A program made the position numbers and the translations under genes. DNA of 64,000 nt, from NCBI RefSeq assembly GCF_030813355.1, contig NZ_JAUSUD010000007.1, positions 1 to 64,000 of the forward strand, given 5' to 3'. The notes under the pieces are model-generated. The model was not told the origin of the DNA. It saw nothing but the letters and a program-made list of their open reading frames with translations, and did no database searches. Shown piece by piece: positions 46,070 through 55,005 of the stretch. The stretch is from Metabacillus malikii. Its GTDB lineage: Bacteria; Bacillota; Bacilli; Bacillales; Bacillaceae. Position 1 is the first letter of the stretch, and each line of letters begins with the position of its first letter.

Positions 46070-46324
46070 ATGGATAATAAATTTTTCAAAAACCTTGAAA
46101 ATAAAACAGGTGTGAACATGAATGATGTGTTCCAATTGGCGAATTCCTTGCAAGGTGCAAACTTTAAAGATGAAAAAACAGTTAGAAATGTCATCAAACG
46201 TGTATCACAAATTGCGAATAAACCAGTTTCAAAGCAAATGGAAGATAAAATTGTTAAATCAATTGTAAATGGAGATGAAAAATTAGATTTTAACACGATT
46301 TCAAAAATGATGAATAAAAAATAA
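46070..46324 (+). CDS. spoVIF: Stage VI sporulation protein F
   Basis: An 84-aa protein matching SpoVIF (YjcC): MDNKFFKNLENKTGVNMNDV at the start, FKDEKTVRNVIKRVSQIANK in the middle and ISKMMNKK at the end. In B. subtilis SpoVIF is a late mother-cell factor needed for proper coat assembly through GerE. AAGGAGG lies 7 bp before the ATG. It is followed by a hairpin and the convergent yjcD. Confidence 0.92.
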   Translation: MDNKFFKNLENKTGVNMNDVFQLANSLQGANFKDEKTVRNVIKRVSQIANKPVSKQMEDKIVKSIVNGDEKLDFNTISKMMNKK

Positions 46325-46338
46325 ACCGAATTAATAAA

Positions 46339-46405
46339 AGGGTCTGCCCTCTGTCTAATATATAGAATACGAATCTATATATTTTGTTTGAGAGGGCGGA
46401 CCCTT
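46339..46405. terminator. Hairpin between spoVIF and yjcD
   Basis: AGGGTCTGCCCTCT pairs with AGAGGGCGGACCCT (46391-46404) around a loop that includes an inner ATATATAGA/TCTATATAT stem. The arms resemble those of the tandem hairpin array at 20150. No long T-run follows on either strand. Confidence 0.65.
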
Positions 46406-46427
46406 ACTTGTTGAATAGGAGATAATC

Positions 46428-46525
46428 GCTCGACATACAGATTGAGCGCCTAGCCTCTCGAGGTCATAAACCAATATAGAATTGAAGGCAAAGAACACCT
46501 TCAATTCTATATCGTTTTATATTTG
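46428..46525 (+). repeat. Dispersed repeat, copy 2 (partner at 45187)
   Basis: Contains TCGACATACAGA, CCTAGCC, and a hairpin ATAGAATTGAAGG (46486-46498) with CCTTCAATTCTAT (46508-46520), then ATCGTTTTAT. It ends 12 bp before the 3' end of yjcD. Confidence 0.65.
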
Positions 46526-46531
46526 TCGGAG

Positions 46532-48820
46532 CTAATCTAGGCTCCCTGAGCTTTTGGTGAGTAATGGCTTTAGAAACCGTGATTGGACTGCTTTTCGATT
46601 GCGGCGATTATCGGGAGCAGATAAGAGGAGATGCTCTTTCGCTCGTGTCATCGCAACATATAATAATCTACGCTCTTCCTCTAAATAATCATAATTTCCT
46701 TTTCTTGCAGCTTCTAAGGCAAAATCATGCGGTAGTGAGCCGTCAACAGCACCAACAATGTATACATAAGGAAATTCTAACCCTTTGGAACGATGAATTG
46801 TCATCAGTTGTACACCTTGTGAACCTTGTTTTTCCTTTAATGCTTTTTGAGTCAAGATCATATGGTCGGTATGCTGAAGGAACGATTCAACAGTAGAGAA
46901 TTTCTTCGCAACAACCTTTAGATCATGAATATCATCAGAGCCTTTGTCCATCGCATTTCCTTCGTTTCCTTGCTTTTTCATGTAATCATTAAATCCTAAT
47001 TCTTTTTCAATTATTATAATGGCCTCTACAGGTTTCTTCTTCTTCAAATGACTAATCCGAGGAATGACCTTTTTTAACTTAGCCATTTGAAAGGCAGGGA
47101 GACCATTTAGCTGAAGCAGAGCATCCACTAGTGTACAATCATGCAAGATTGATAGTGCCTTCACGTCATTTAAAGCAGACTGTTTAAGAAATAACGGGCG
47201 GATTAGCTCAGTTAACGCACTAACATGGTCCGGATTTATACTTAACTGCAAGTATGCTAACACAGCTCGTACCATTTTTCGCTCATAAAACGAATTTTGT
47301 CCTTTTTCAATAACGAATGGGATGCTCGATTGAACGAAACGCTCAAATATTGCGCGACCTCCAGTATGAGTACGATATAAAATAGCAAAATCGTCTGGTT
47401 GTGCTCCAGAAGCAATTTTTTCCTTAATATCTTGAACAATCATTGTTGCTTCTTCCTCTTCGTCGTAAGGGAAAAAACATTTTGGTTCATTGGCTGTTTC
47501 ATATTGTGCAGCCATTTTTTTAGATAATCTTCGTTTATTCTTTTCAATCACGGCGTTCGCTGCAGAAACGATTTTGTGGTCGGAACGATAATTTGAAGCT
47601 AAATGAACAATTTTCGCACTTGGAAACTCCTCTTTAAAGGAAAGGATAAAGGTTGGGTCACTTCCACGAAAACTATAAATTGTCTGATCATCATCACCTA
47701 CTGCACATAGATTACGAGTATGGCTGGAAAGTATTTTCATTAAATTATATTGTGCTGGATTAATGTCTTGAAACTCATCAATTAAAAAGTATTGAAACCT
47801 ATTTTGATAAGATGATAAAACTTCAGGGTTTTCGTTCATCAACTCATAGCATTTAACAAGCATATCATCAAAATCGAATTGCCCATGTGAAAGTTTTTGC
47901 TCTTCATAATATGTGTAAAGGGAAAGCGCATTTTCTTCAAAAGTGTCATTTGGTTTTACATCGCTAGGCATTAACAATGTATTCTTCCAATAGCTAATTT
48001 GTTGTAAAGCTTGGTCGAATGGAAACTCCTTCTCGTCAATACCAAATTCTCTGCAAGCCTGCTTAAGATAATTTTCTTTTTGCCAATCCCATTTTAATAG
48101 ATGGTTCCCATTCCACTTCTGCCTGTCATGATGGTGTAATATTTTGTAAAATATACTATGGAAGGTACCAATAACAAGTTGATTCAACTGTGATGACTGG
48201 AGGCTTGTTTGCTGTTTGATTCGATGTTTCATTTCAAGAGCAGCCTTTGCGGTAAACGTTACGAGCATAATCGACTTTGGATTAATATTCATTTCTTCAA
48301 TCATATATAATGCTCTTGTCGTTAGGACTCTAGTTTTACCACTGCCAGCACCAGCTAAAATAAGCAACGGGCCATTTACGGTTGTTACTGCCTCTTTTTG
48401 TTCAGCATCTAATGGTATACCGAGAATGGATGTAGGGGCGATCGTCTGTGGCTGAAACGGTGCATGTCCTTGTAATGTTTTTAATGTTTTCCAATCTGTC
48501 ACCGTCGGCTTTTCGAGCGTTGCAATAGCTCTTGACTTCGGAATACGAAAGCCGTTCTGTTCTGAATAATACTGGTTCGTATCTACAGGTGTCATTTCAG
48601 CCGGTAGAGTTTGCTCTTCACGTTGACAAGTTTGATTTTCAAGTTTGTTCGGATGATAAAAGGAAGGTTCTTCAGTTAAACCGAGATAAAGTTTTACAGG
48701 TTTCCCGCAAACTATACATCGAACCTTGTCCTCTAAACATGCTTCATATATTTTCTGAAAGTCTTCACGAGGTAATGTTTGTAGTGAAATGTGTAGATTG
48801 TCTAATGCTGCAACTTGCAT
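46532..48820 (-). CDS. yjcD: YjcD, UvrD/PcrA-like helicase with N-terminal Cys domain
   Basis: A 762-aa SF1A DNA helicase. A short N-terminal domain (about residues 30-65) has CIVCGKPVKLYLG, a downstream FYHP and a later Cys, similar in layout to the CoiA-type zinc-finger region. The helicase core follows: LDAEQKEAV (Q motif), LAGAGSGKT (Walker A), DEFQDINPAQ (Walker B), CAVGDDDQTIYSFRGSD (motif III) and MTIHRSKGLEFPYVY and YVAMTRAKEHL (motifs V and VI). The start is ATG 48820 with GAAGGAG 7 bp upstream. The position follows spoVIF as in B. subtilis. The biological role is not established. Confidence 0.93.
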   Translation of the reverse strand: MQVAALDNLHISLQTLPREDFQKIYEACLEDKVRCIVCGKPVKLYLGLTEEPSFYHPNKLENQTCQREEQTLPAEMTPVDTNQYYSEQNGFRIPKSRAIATLEKPTVTDWKTLKTLQGHAPFQPQTIAPTSILGIPLDAEQKEAVTTVNGPLLILAGAGSGKTRVLTTRALYMIEEMNINPKSIMLVTFTAKAALEMKHRIKQQTSLQSSQLNQLVIGTFHSIFYKILHHHDRQKWNGNHLLKWDWQKENYLKQACREFGIDEKEFPFDQALQQISYWKNTLLMPSDVKPNDTFEENALSLYTYYEEQKLSHGQFDFDDMLVKCYELMNENPEVLSSYQNRFQYFLIDEFQDINPAQYNLMKILSSHTRNLCAVGDDDQTIYSFRGSDPTFILSFKEEFPSAKIVHLASNYRSDHKIVSAANAVIEKNKRRLSKKMAAQYETANEPKCFFPYDEEEEATMIVQDIKEKIASGAQPDDFAILYRTHTGGRAIFERFVQSSIPFVIEKGQNSFYERKMVRAVLAYLQLSINPDHVSALTELIRPLFLKQSALNDVKALSILHDCTLVDALLQLNGLPAFQMAKLKKVIPRISHLKKKKPVEAIIIIEKELGFNDYMKKQGNEGNAMDKGSDDIHDLKVVAKKFSTVESFLQHTDHMILTQKALKEKQGSQGVQLMTIHRSKGLEFPYVYIVGAVDGSLPHDFALEAARKGNYDYLEEERRLLYVAMTRAKEHLLLSAPDNRRNRKAVQSRFLKPLLTKSSGSLD

Positions 48821-49028
48821 CCTCATTCTCCTTCCGAAACATAAGTAAATCTATAAAAAACCTATTATATATGGATATGTAAAGAGGTATTTTAATAGAA
48901 ATGTCGAATATAATCCATATAGACACGACAAAGTCTATATTAACAGAATGAGATTCTCTCGGAAAGAAAAAGTTCCAGGTTTGTGTGATTCAAATATGGG
49001 GTAATAGTCTATAAGGGGTGAAGTGAAA

Positions 49029-49274
49029 ATGGGATATATTTTACCAATCCAACAAGATACTTATACGCAATACGCGAATCGCTTTAGTAAAATCCAGGGA
49101 CATTATTCACATATTGTTGCACCACAACGAGCTGCATCAATCCAACGAGAACAAAAAAAAGCAACCGAAAAGCAGCAAAAGAAATTTTCACAAGTACTAG
49201 AAGAAAAAATGTTTGAACAAGAAGTAAAGAATTCTTTAACAGGAAAAGGAAATCATATAAATTTGCTTGGATAG
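49029..49274 (+). CDS. Small basic helical protein, unknown
   Basis: An 81-aa hydrophilic protein, MGYILPIQQDTYTQYANRF onward, with a Gln/Lys/Glu-rich centre (SIQREQKKATEKQQKKFSQV) and an end of TGKGNHINLLG. ATG 49029 has AAGGGGTG upstream. It lies divergent from yjcD with a terminator after it. There is no family recognition; the Bacillus gene order allows a small unnamed gene here. Confidence 0.7.
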   Translation: MGYILPIQQDTYTQYANRFSKIQGHYSHIVAPQRAASIQREQKKATEKQQKKFSQVLEEKMFEQEVKNSLTGKGNHINLLG

Positions 49275-49307
49275 ATTGCACAACGGTAACTATTTGATAA
49301 AGATGTG

Positions 49308-49346
49308 AGAGGGTGACACTTGATTAAGCGTTACGCTCTTTTTTAT
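49308..49346 (+). terminator. Terminator after the 81-aa gene
   Basis: AGAGGGTGACACTT and AAGCGTTACGCTCT form an imperfect stem over a 4-nt loop, then TTTTTATTTTTT. Confidence 0.8.
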
Positions 49347-49416
49347 TTTTTTAGAAATATTGTTCTCTAGAATGAGAATAGTTTTTATATTAAGATTCCG
49401 ATTAGAAATTCCTTTC

Positions 49417-50400
49417 TTAGGTCCCCCTTATTACCAAAGCACCTTTATAAACTTTTCTTACAGTGGCAAATTCTTTACCGTCAAGTCTGTCTAGTAAACA
49501 GGAAACCAAATCTTTGACCATCAATTCAGTTTGATTTTTGATGCTAGAAAGTGCAGGGAAAGTTGTTAGGCAAATTGAGTGGTTATCGAAACCAATAATG
49601 GAAAGTTCTTTTGGAACAGAAACACCATGTTTTTTGGCTGAAGAAAGCAACCCTGCTGCTAAAAAGTCACTACCTGCAAGAATTCCATCATAGTTGCATT
49701 GACCTGAAAAAATCTCATCTCCAAGTAGAAGACCTTCTTCAATCGTAGCGTAACCACTTACCTTTTGCTGAATTGTACATATTTTATTTAAATCAAGATG
49801 AGCTTGTTTAAACCCTTCCCATCTTTGTTGCTGAAGTGGGGTTATTTCTTCATCCATACACATTAATAGGTGGTTTCGTCCTTCCTTCAGTAGGTATTGA
49901 GTAGAGGAATAAACCGCATCCCTTTCATCAAGTGAAAAGACATCTAAATGTCTTGTTTGAAGAGGTTCGTTACAAATAAGCACTACATTATTTCTTACTC
50001 GCTGCTTAATCTCCTGCTCACTTAATAAAGTATGGGTAATAATTAAAGCATCCAGCTCATTCTCAGTTAATTTCTCATAAATTTCATATTCTTCTTCAAT
50101 AGAATAAAACGTTTGAAAAACCACGATCTTATATCCAACATTTCTACATTTTGACGCAATCATGCCAACAAGTGGGCTAAAATAAGGATGATCAAGGTCC
50201 GGTATGGTTACACCAATAGTTTTTGTTGACTGTGTCCTAAGGTGTACACCTCGTGCATTTCGAACAAATGACAACTTTTCTATTGCCTCCATTACTTTTG
50301 TACGGCTGTCCTCTGAAACATGAGGATGATTATTGATAACGCGTGATACAGTGGACTTTGAAACGCCACTAAGCCGAGCAATATCTAAAATAGTAGCCAT
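49417..50400 (-). CDS. LacI-family regulator, NtdR-like
   Basis: A 327-aa repressor/activator. The N-terminal LacI helix-turn-helix is MATILDIARLSGVSKSTVS with RVINNHPHVS hinge entry. A periplasmic-binding-like effector domain follows (KTIGVTIPDLDHPYFSPLVG, YDGILAGSDFLAAGLL, ELSIIGFDNHS). The segment IVVFQTFYSIEEEYE resembles the B. subtilis regulator NtdR (YhjM) as I recall it. It is divergent from an NtdB-like gene, with a GGGAACGTTCCC palindrome in the shared 84-bp region. The effector is unknown; a kanosamine-type sugar is a guess. Confidence 0.85.
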   Translation of the reverse strand: MATILDIARLSGVSKSTVSRVINNHPHVSEDSRTKVMEAIEKLSFVRNARGVHLRTQSTKTIGVTIPDLDHPYFSPLVGMIASKCRNVGYKIVVFQTFYSIEEEYEIYEKLTENELDALIITHTLLSEQEIKQRVRNNVVLICNEPLQTRHLDVFSLDERDAVYSSTQYLLKEGRNHLLMCMDEEITPLQQQRWEGFKQAHLDLNKICTIQQKVSGYATIEEGLLLGDEIFSGQCNYDGILAGSDFLAAGLLSSAKKHGVSVPKELSIIGFDNHSICLTTFPALSSIKNQTELMVKDLVSCLLDRLDGKEFATVRKVYKGALVIRGT

Positions 50401-50423
50401 TTATTTTTCCCCCTAAAAAAGAT

Positions 50424-50452
50424 TGACCTGGGAACGTTCCCTGCCTGTAACC
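50424..50452 (+). promoter_or_regulatory. Promoter with LacI-type operator in the spacer
   Basis: TTGACC (50424-50429) and TGTAAC (50447-50452) are 17 bp apart, and the perfect palindrome GGGAACGTTCCC (50430-50441) fills the spacer. The central CG is typical of LacI-family operators. Confidence 0.75.
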
Positions 50453-50484
50453 TAAAAATAACATAAAACAGGGAGGTGTTAAAC

Positions 50485-51315
50485 ATGACATTTAATGTGT
50501 ACCATTCTAATGGAAATCCCGACTACTTAATGTTATTTGACTTTGATGAAACGTACTTTCCGCATGAGTTAAAGGATTGGCAGTTAAAAGATTTATATAA
50601 GCTTGAAGAGTATCTTAATAGGATTGTTCATATGGAAAATATCAGAATTGGTTGGGTAACAGGAAGTAGCTTGGCTGATATCCATAAAAAAATGAGAGCA
50701 GCTAGGCTGAACTACCTTCCACATTTTATTGCATCAAACCTAGGGACGGAGTTATGGGAGATTAATAAAAAAGGAGAATTTCACCAAAATAAAGAGTGGA
50801 AAAATAGAATTGAAAAATCCGGATTTAGCCATAAAGTGGTTGAGGATTTAGTATATGATTTAAGACAGATATATGGGATACAGTTGCAAAATCAAACACA
50901 ATTTGGTCAACAACCATTTAAAATGAATTATTATTATTTTGTAGAAGAAAGTGCGAGGGTTAAGTATGATCTTGATATCATCAAACAATTAGCACGCAAT
51001 GCCGGAATAAACTTCAATATTAACCGTTGTAACCCTCTTGCTGGAGATCCGGTAAATGCATTTGATGTTGATTTTATTCCACAAAATACAGGCAAGCGTG
51101 CCGTTGTAAATTTTGTCATAAAACAGTTTAGGATTTCTATTGAGAATACTATTGCGTTTGGGGATAGTGGGAATGATATCGAAATGCTTAAAGCCGTAAA
51201 ACATGGATATTTATTAAAGAATGCTACTGAAGAAGCAAAACGACTCCATGACATGATAACCTCAGAGCCTTATGCCAAAGGTATCCAAAGCGTTTGTAGT
51301 AGTTTTTTTGAATAG
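50485..51315 (+). CDS. HAD phosphatase, NtdB-like (kanosamine-6-phosphate phosphatase family)
   Basis: A 276-aa HAD-superfamily phosphatase of the sucrose-phosphatase-like class. Motif I is FDFDETYFPH (nucleophile Asp near residue 17), motif II GWVTGSS, and motif IV AFGDSGNDIEML. HFIASNLGTELWE and NINRCNPLAGDPVNAFDVDF match the segments I recall from B. subtilis NtdB, which removes phosphate from kanosamine 6-phosphate. The start is ATG 50485 with GGGAGG upstream. No aminotransferase (ntdA) or dehydrogenase (ntdC) gene accompanies it, so its substrate here may differ. Confidence 0.83.
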   Translation: MTFNVYHSNGNPDYLMLFDFDETYFPHELKDWQLKDLYKLEEYLNRIVHMENIRIGWVTGSSLADIHKKMRAARLNYLPHFIASNLGTELWEINKKGEFHQNKEWKNRIEKSGFSHKVVEDLVYDLRQIYGIQLQNQTQFGQQPFKMNYYYFVEESARVKYDLDIIKQLARNAGINFNINRCNPLAGDPVNAFDVDFIPQNTGKRAVVNFVIKQFRISIENTIAFGDSGNDIEMLKAVKHGYLLKNATEEAKRLHDMITSEPYAKGIQSVCSSFFE

Positions 51316-51670
51316 TATTCAGACGATTTTAGTGCTGACATTAACTAGCATAGCGAGGATTATTTCACAATTAATTTCTAATCACATATGACCATAACTT
51401 TTTGTTTATTCAGCCTTTTACCTTCAGAAAGTCAACACTACCACTAAGAATCTGTTGTAACTAAGGGATTCAGACCAATATTAAATAATGCATTACCGTA
51501 TTTTCGAATGGTTGCGGTACTCCAATTTAGGGGTATCGCATTTTTTTATTCAGCTAAAAATATTAATTACTTTAAATCTGATGCAAGTACTATTTATACC
51601 ATTGTTGAATTTGATTAATGGTGTATTAAGCAAGCGTCTACTCAAAACTTTATTAATTGGGAATTATTCA
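51316..51670. other. Intergenic region before the TetR gene, no gene seen
   Basis: A frame upstream of the TetR gene is open from 51488 but has no ribosome-binding site and reads as hydrophobic random sequence, so it is not called. No terminator for the NtdB-like gene is obvious. Confidence 0.5.
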
Positions 51671-51719
51671 TTGCAAAATATAACAAAATTGTATATATTA
51701 ACATTGACTGACTATTCAA
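51671..51719 (+). promoter_or_regulatory. Promoter and candidate self-operator of the TetR gene
   Basis: TTGCAA (51671-51676) and TATATT (51694-51699) with a 17-bp spacer. Immediately downstream, ATTGACTGACTATTCAAT (51702-51719) has perfect ATTGA/TCAAT arms around 8 bp, a plausible TetR operator over the transcript start. Confidence 0.65.
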
Positions 51720-51739
51720 TCAAAAAGGGAGCATCAGAA

Positions 51740-52357
51740 ATGCCTAGAGACGAAAATAAAAATTTAGAAATCAGAGATGCAAGAAAAGAGCAAATATTAA
51801 GTGCTGCTGCAAAAGTGTTTGCTCGTCGAGGGATGGTAGCGGCGAAGATTAGTGATATAGCAAAGGAAGCACAGTTAAGTCATGGACTGGTTTATCACTA
51901 TTTTGAATCGAAAGAACAAATTTTCGTAACATTGGTGAAAAAGGCATCTGATAAATCTATCGAGGTCGTAAATGAGGCAAACCAATATAACGGAACGCCA
52001 ATCCAAAAATTAACGTGGATGACAGAAACGATATTAAGAAGTATTGCTACTGGTGAGGGGATTTATCTTTACCTAATCATGATACAGGCAAGTACATCCG
52101 ACGCAGTTCCTGCAGAAGTAAGAGATGTTTTAATGGGCGATAATGCTAACTCTCCAGTATTCGCAACGATTCCTATAATAATAGAGGGACAAAATGAAGG
52201 AGAAATAGTGAAGGAAGACCCAGTTAAATTAGCTGTAACCTATTATGCATTTATTCAAGGGTTAGCGATAAATAAAATTCAGTGGAAAGAATGTCCTTTG
52301 CCTGAAGCAAAATTAATAATGAATGTATTTCAGACGAAACAAGAGGTTACTAAATGA
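51740..52357 (+). CDS. TetR-family transcriptional regulator
   Basis: A 205-aa regulator. The N-terminal helix-turn-helix is clear: ILSAAAKVFARRGMVAAKIS, then DIAKEAQLSHGLVYHYFESK. The C-terminal ligand domain resembles TetR_C-type proteins (EGQNEGEIVKEDPVKLAV). The start is ATG 51740 with AAGGGAG upstream. It overlaps the following CPBP protease gene by 4 bp (ATGA), so the regulator probably controls its own operon. The ligand is unknown. Confidence 0.9.
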   Translation: MPRDENKNLEIRDARKEQILSAAAKVFARRGMVAAKISDIAKEAQLSHGLVYHYFESKEQIFVTLVKKASDKSIEVVNEANQYNGTPIQKLTWMTETILRSIATGEGIYLYLIMIQASTSDAVPAEVRDVLMGDNANSPVFATIPIIIEGQNEGEIVKEDPVKLAVTYYAFIQGLAINKIQWKECPLPEAKLIMNVFQTKQEVTK

Positions 52358-53007
52358 GTATAGAGATAAGTAAATCTAAGAGAATAGCAGTTTTATTAAC
52401 ACCTCCATTAATCATTCTAATTGGGTATGTAACAGCTAGTATTTTTTCTAGGTTTCTAAATGAATGGGCATGGATTCCTTTGGCTCTTATATATTGGACT
52501 TCTCTTACGTGTTGTATCATTTATTTCAAGGGTGAGAAAAGGGTAAAAGATTGGTTAAAGAAGTCCAAACCATCTAAACTGTCAATAAGCTTGACTTTAC
52601 TATTTGGTTTGTTTCCCATGTCAGTTTTAGTGATGAATTACCATTTGTTCGATTCAGCGATCATTATTATTCTTTGGATAGTATTTGCGTTAGTTAACCC
52701 TTTGTTTGAAGAGCTATATTGGCGTGGACTACTATTAGATGCTGCAATTAAGTGGTTTCCCAAATGGATTAGTGTCGGATATTCTACACTGTTTTTTATT
52801 CTTAGTCATCCTTTGATGTGGGGTGTATTTTCGATTGCTAATAATCATTACCATGTATTTATTACTTTATTTTTATTAGGGATAGTATGGTCTGTCATTT
52901 ATTTTAAGACTGAGAGCTTAAGATGGGCAATATTTTCACACTTTTTAGTAGATGTAGGTATTATGACGGTCCCGGTCTTTTTAAATATATATGTACCACC
53001 AATGTGA
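52354..53007 (+). CDS. CPBP-family intramembrane metalloprotease
   Basis: A 217-aa membrane protein with about seven hydrophobic segments. The CPBP (Abi/Rce1-like) motifs are NPLFEELYWRGLLLD (EExxxR), a His in FFILSHPLMWG and SHFLVDVGIM. In bacteria such proteins can act on membrane peptides, including bacteriocin self-immunity. It is translationally coupled to the TetR gene. Its substrate is not inferable. Confidence 0.88.
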   Translation: MSIEISKSKRIAVLLTPPLIILIGYVTASIFSRFLNEWAWIPLALIYWTSLTCCIIYFKGEKRVKDWLKKSKPSKLSISLTLLFGLFPMSVLVMNYHLFDSAIIIILWIVFALVNPLFEELYWRGLLLDAAIKWFPKWISVGYSTLFFILSHPLMWGVFSIANNHYHVFITLFLLGIVWSVIYFKTESLRWAIFSHFLVDVGIMTVPVFLNIYVPPM

Positions 53008-53184
53008 TATGTGTGTTTAGTTAATGCTTAATTGTTTTTCATAACCTATTAATCTCAGCATCTTAAAACGATATAAGTCCCAACTTATTATCTCATCATG
53101 GAATAGTTTAATGATATAGGTTGCTAATTTCCAACATGTGTAATTTAATAGAATAAAGAAACAGCGTTTAATAGGAGAGTGTAT

Positions 53185-53841
53185 ATGCCAAAAAATATAA
53201 AAGTTTGTTTGTTTTTTATTTTTGCTATGATGTTAACCGGGTGCGCAAGTACAGAAATAAAACAACCAGAAAACGAAACAAAAATAGAAACCCATAAACA
53301 AACCACTATACAAAACTCGAAGCTAACAATTGAGCCATATAACATAAGTGAAAAAGAGAGTATGCTCATTAGTAAAACAGGTGTAAATCAAATTGAATAT
53401 TATACGTTAGAAGGCACATTGAAGGAAGGTGAATATATACAATTTGCTGTCGAGGTATATGAAAACGGGAAACGTAAAAGTGAGTTGTTAACGACTTCAG
53501 ATGAAATGATACCAAAATATGAAAATAGCATCGTATCTTTTGGAATAAGTAATAGTACAGGTGAAGAGGATTCCTTGAAGCTGTTAACAGGTACACCTTC
53601 TGGGCTTGATACAACGGATTATCCGAATAACATGACTGTATCAACTTTTAGAAAGCTAATTGGCGAAAAGGTTACTTTAGAGAAAAATAAACCTATTTAT
53701 TTAGCAGCATGGGCAGGTACAACGAAAAACGGACTGAGCTTTGGTGGCAACGAAAATGGTGAACTACCAACTGGGATTGATGAAGCTGAGACTGTACTTC
53801 TGTACAGGGTTTTATGGACTGATCCTATAAAAAATAATTAG
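53185..53841 (+). CDS. Predicted lipoprotein, unknown function
   Basis: A 218-aa exported lipoprotein: basic start MPKNIKV, hydrophobic CLFFIFAMM, lipobox LTGC (Cys18). The mature part is hydrophilic, with no recognised enzyme motif. Segments LEGTLKEGEYIQFAVEVYEN and PIYLAAWAGTTKNG suggest a beta-rich extracellular domain. ATG 53185 has AGGAGA 7 bp upstream; GTG 53179 is closer to that site. It lies 180 bp after the CPBP gene; the link between them is uncertain. Confidence 0.75.
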   Translation: MPKNIKVCLFFIFAMMLTGCASTEIKQPENETKIETHKQTTIQNSKLTIEPYNISEKESMLISKTGVNQIEYYTLEGTLKEGEYIQFAVEVYENGKRKSELLTTSDEMIPKYENSIVSFGISNSTGEEDSLKLLTGTPSGLDTTDYPNNMTVSTFRKLIGEKVTLEKNKPIYLAAWAGTTKNGLSFGGNENGELPTGIDEAETVLLYRVLWTDPIKNN

Positions 53842-53890
53842 CTTTCATATACATTTTAGCTATGTGTTGATGCCTGAGCTTTTTTGTATG

Positions 53891-53914
53891 AAAAAACACC
53901 GCAAAATAGCGGTG
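53891..53914 (-). terminator. Terminator of the yjcHGF operon
   Basis: On the minus strand CACCGC-TATTTT-GCGGTG followed by TTTTTTCAT. It lies about 80 bp after the yjcF stop. Confidence 0.88.
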
Positions 53915-53995
53915 TAAATAATGATACAACATCACATATGAATTGCTGTGCACTTTACACAATTGGTATTTATTACCGATGTAATGGGTATAAGT

Positions 53996-54421
53996 TTACG
54001 AATGCTGTTTAACCATCGTTACGTGCGGAATACCTGCATCCAAAAAAACATCAGAAACAGTTTCGTAGCCTAGCCGTTCATAAAAAGGAATTGCGTGGGT
54101 TTGTGCATTAAGCTTAAACTTTGAGACTCCTTCTGCTAAGGCAATTTCTTCTAACTTATTGACTAATAGCTTTCCTGCTCCTTTGTTTCGAGCGGATGAT
54201 AATACACAAATTCTCTCAAGCTTGCCAATCCCATCAATTACTCGTATACGAGCTGCCCCGACAGGAATATTCTCGTCATAGAGGACGATATGTGTTGCCT
54301 CATCCTCGAATTGGTCAATTTCTTCTTCTTCAGGTACTTGTTGTTCGTCTACGAAAACGGTTCTTCTTACTGTAAATGCATCTTCTAGTTGTTCTTTTGT
54401 CGTCACTTGTTGTATGTTCAA
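53996..54421 (-). CDS. yjcF: YjcF, GNAT-family acetyltransferase
   Basis: A 141-aa GNAT-fold enzyme. It opens with RRTVFVDEQQVPEEEEID, and acetyl-CoA motif A is ERICVLSSARNKGAGKLLV, followed by FYERLGYE. The substrate is unknown. The stop of yjcG abuts its ATG (54422/54421), so the two are translationally coupled. Order yjcH-yjcG-yjcF on the minus strand is that of B. subtilis. Confidence 0.92.
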   Translation of the reverse strand: MNIQQVTTKEQLEDAFTVRRTVFVDEQQVPEEEEIDQFEDEATHIVLYDENIPVGAARIRVIDGIGKLERICVLSSARNKGAGKLLVNKLEEIALAEGVSKFKLNAQTHAIPFYERLGYETVSDVFLDAGIPHVTMVKQHS

Positions 54422-54940
54422 TTATTTGCAATCCTTTCCAAGTAAAAAAGTTTCGTGTACAGTCCATGAACCATTTTCCAACTGGTATAGTAAGTGGAAA
54501 CGGTCAATTGTCTCTTCATGCTTCACGTCAAGCATTTTTAAGCTCTCATATACATCTGAATGTTCATCATCGGATAGCTTTTGACCGATTGTAATATGTG
54601 GGACAAACGAATATTCAGGTGCACTGTTCAGAGAGCCGTTATGTAATCGGTCATGTAACTGTAACAATTGTTCAGTAGGCTCAACCTTTAAATAAATAAC
54701 GTTATTAACGGGTGAAAAGGAGCTAACTTTTCTTATGGCTAATTTCATCGGAGGTGTGATTTCTGCAATACTTCTTAACTCTTCTGTAATCCTCGGCACA
54801 TCTTCATCTGTTACTTCAAATGCAGATTTTAATGTTAAATGTGGTGGTACAAGAGCATAGTTAGGGTCATATCGTTTACGATAAGAATTTACTAAGTCCT
54901 GAATCTTTTTTGATGGAAAAAGGGCAATTCCGTATTTCAT
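54422..54940 (-). CDS. yjcG: YjcG, 2H phosphoesterase / RNA-ligase-like protein
   Basis: A 172-aa member of the 2',5' RNA ligase/cyclic phosphodiesterase (2H) superfamily. The two HxT motifs are [10 protein letters not shown] (near residue 34) and [10 protein letters not shown] (near 115), placed as in the family. The B. subtilis homologue has been structurally studied. Its natural substrate is not known. The minus-strand ATG is preceded by TTAGGAGGGAATGAT. Confidence 0.93.
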   Translation of the reverse strand: MKYGIALFPSKKIQDLVNSYRKRYDPNYALVPPHLTLKSAFEVTDEDVPRITEELRSIAEITPPMKLAIRKVSSFSPVNNVIYLKVEPTEQLLQLHDRLHNGSLNSAPEYSFVPHITIGQKLSDDEHSDVYESLKMLDVKHEETIDRFHLLYQLENGSWTVHETFLLGKDCK

Positions 54941-55005
54941 ATCATTCCCTCCTAATTCGTTCTTTTCAATAGTATAACAAAAAGAGAAAAATAAACATAT
55001 TTAGA

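Noticed and set aside
51488-51739. N-terminal extension of the TetR regulator
   Set aside because: Open in frame but without a start signal; the helix-turn-helix domain starts just after the well-placed ATG 51740.
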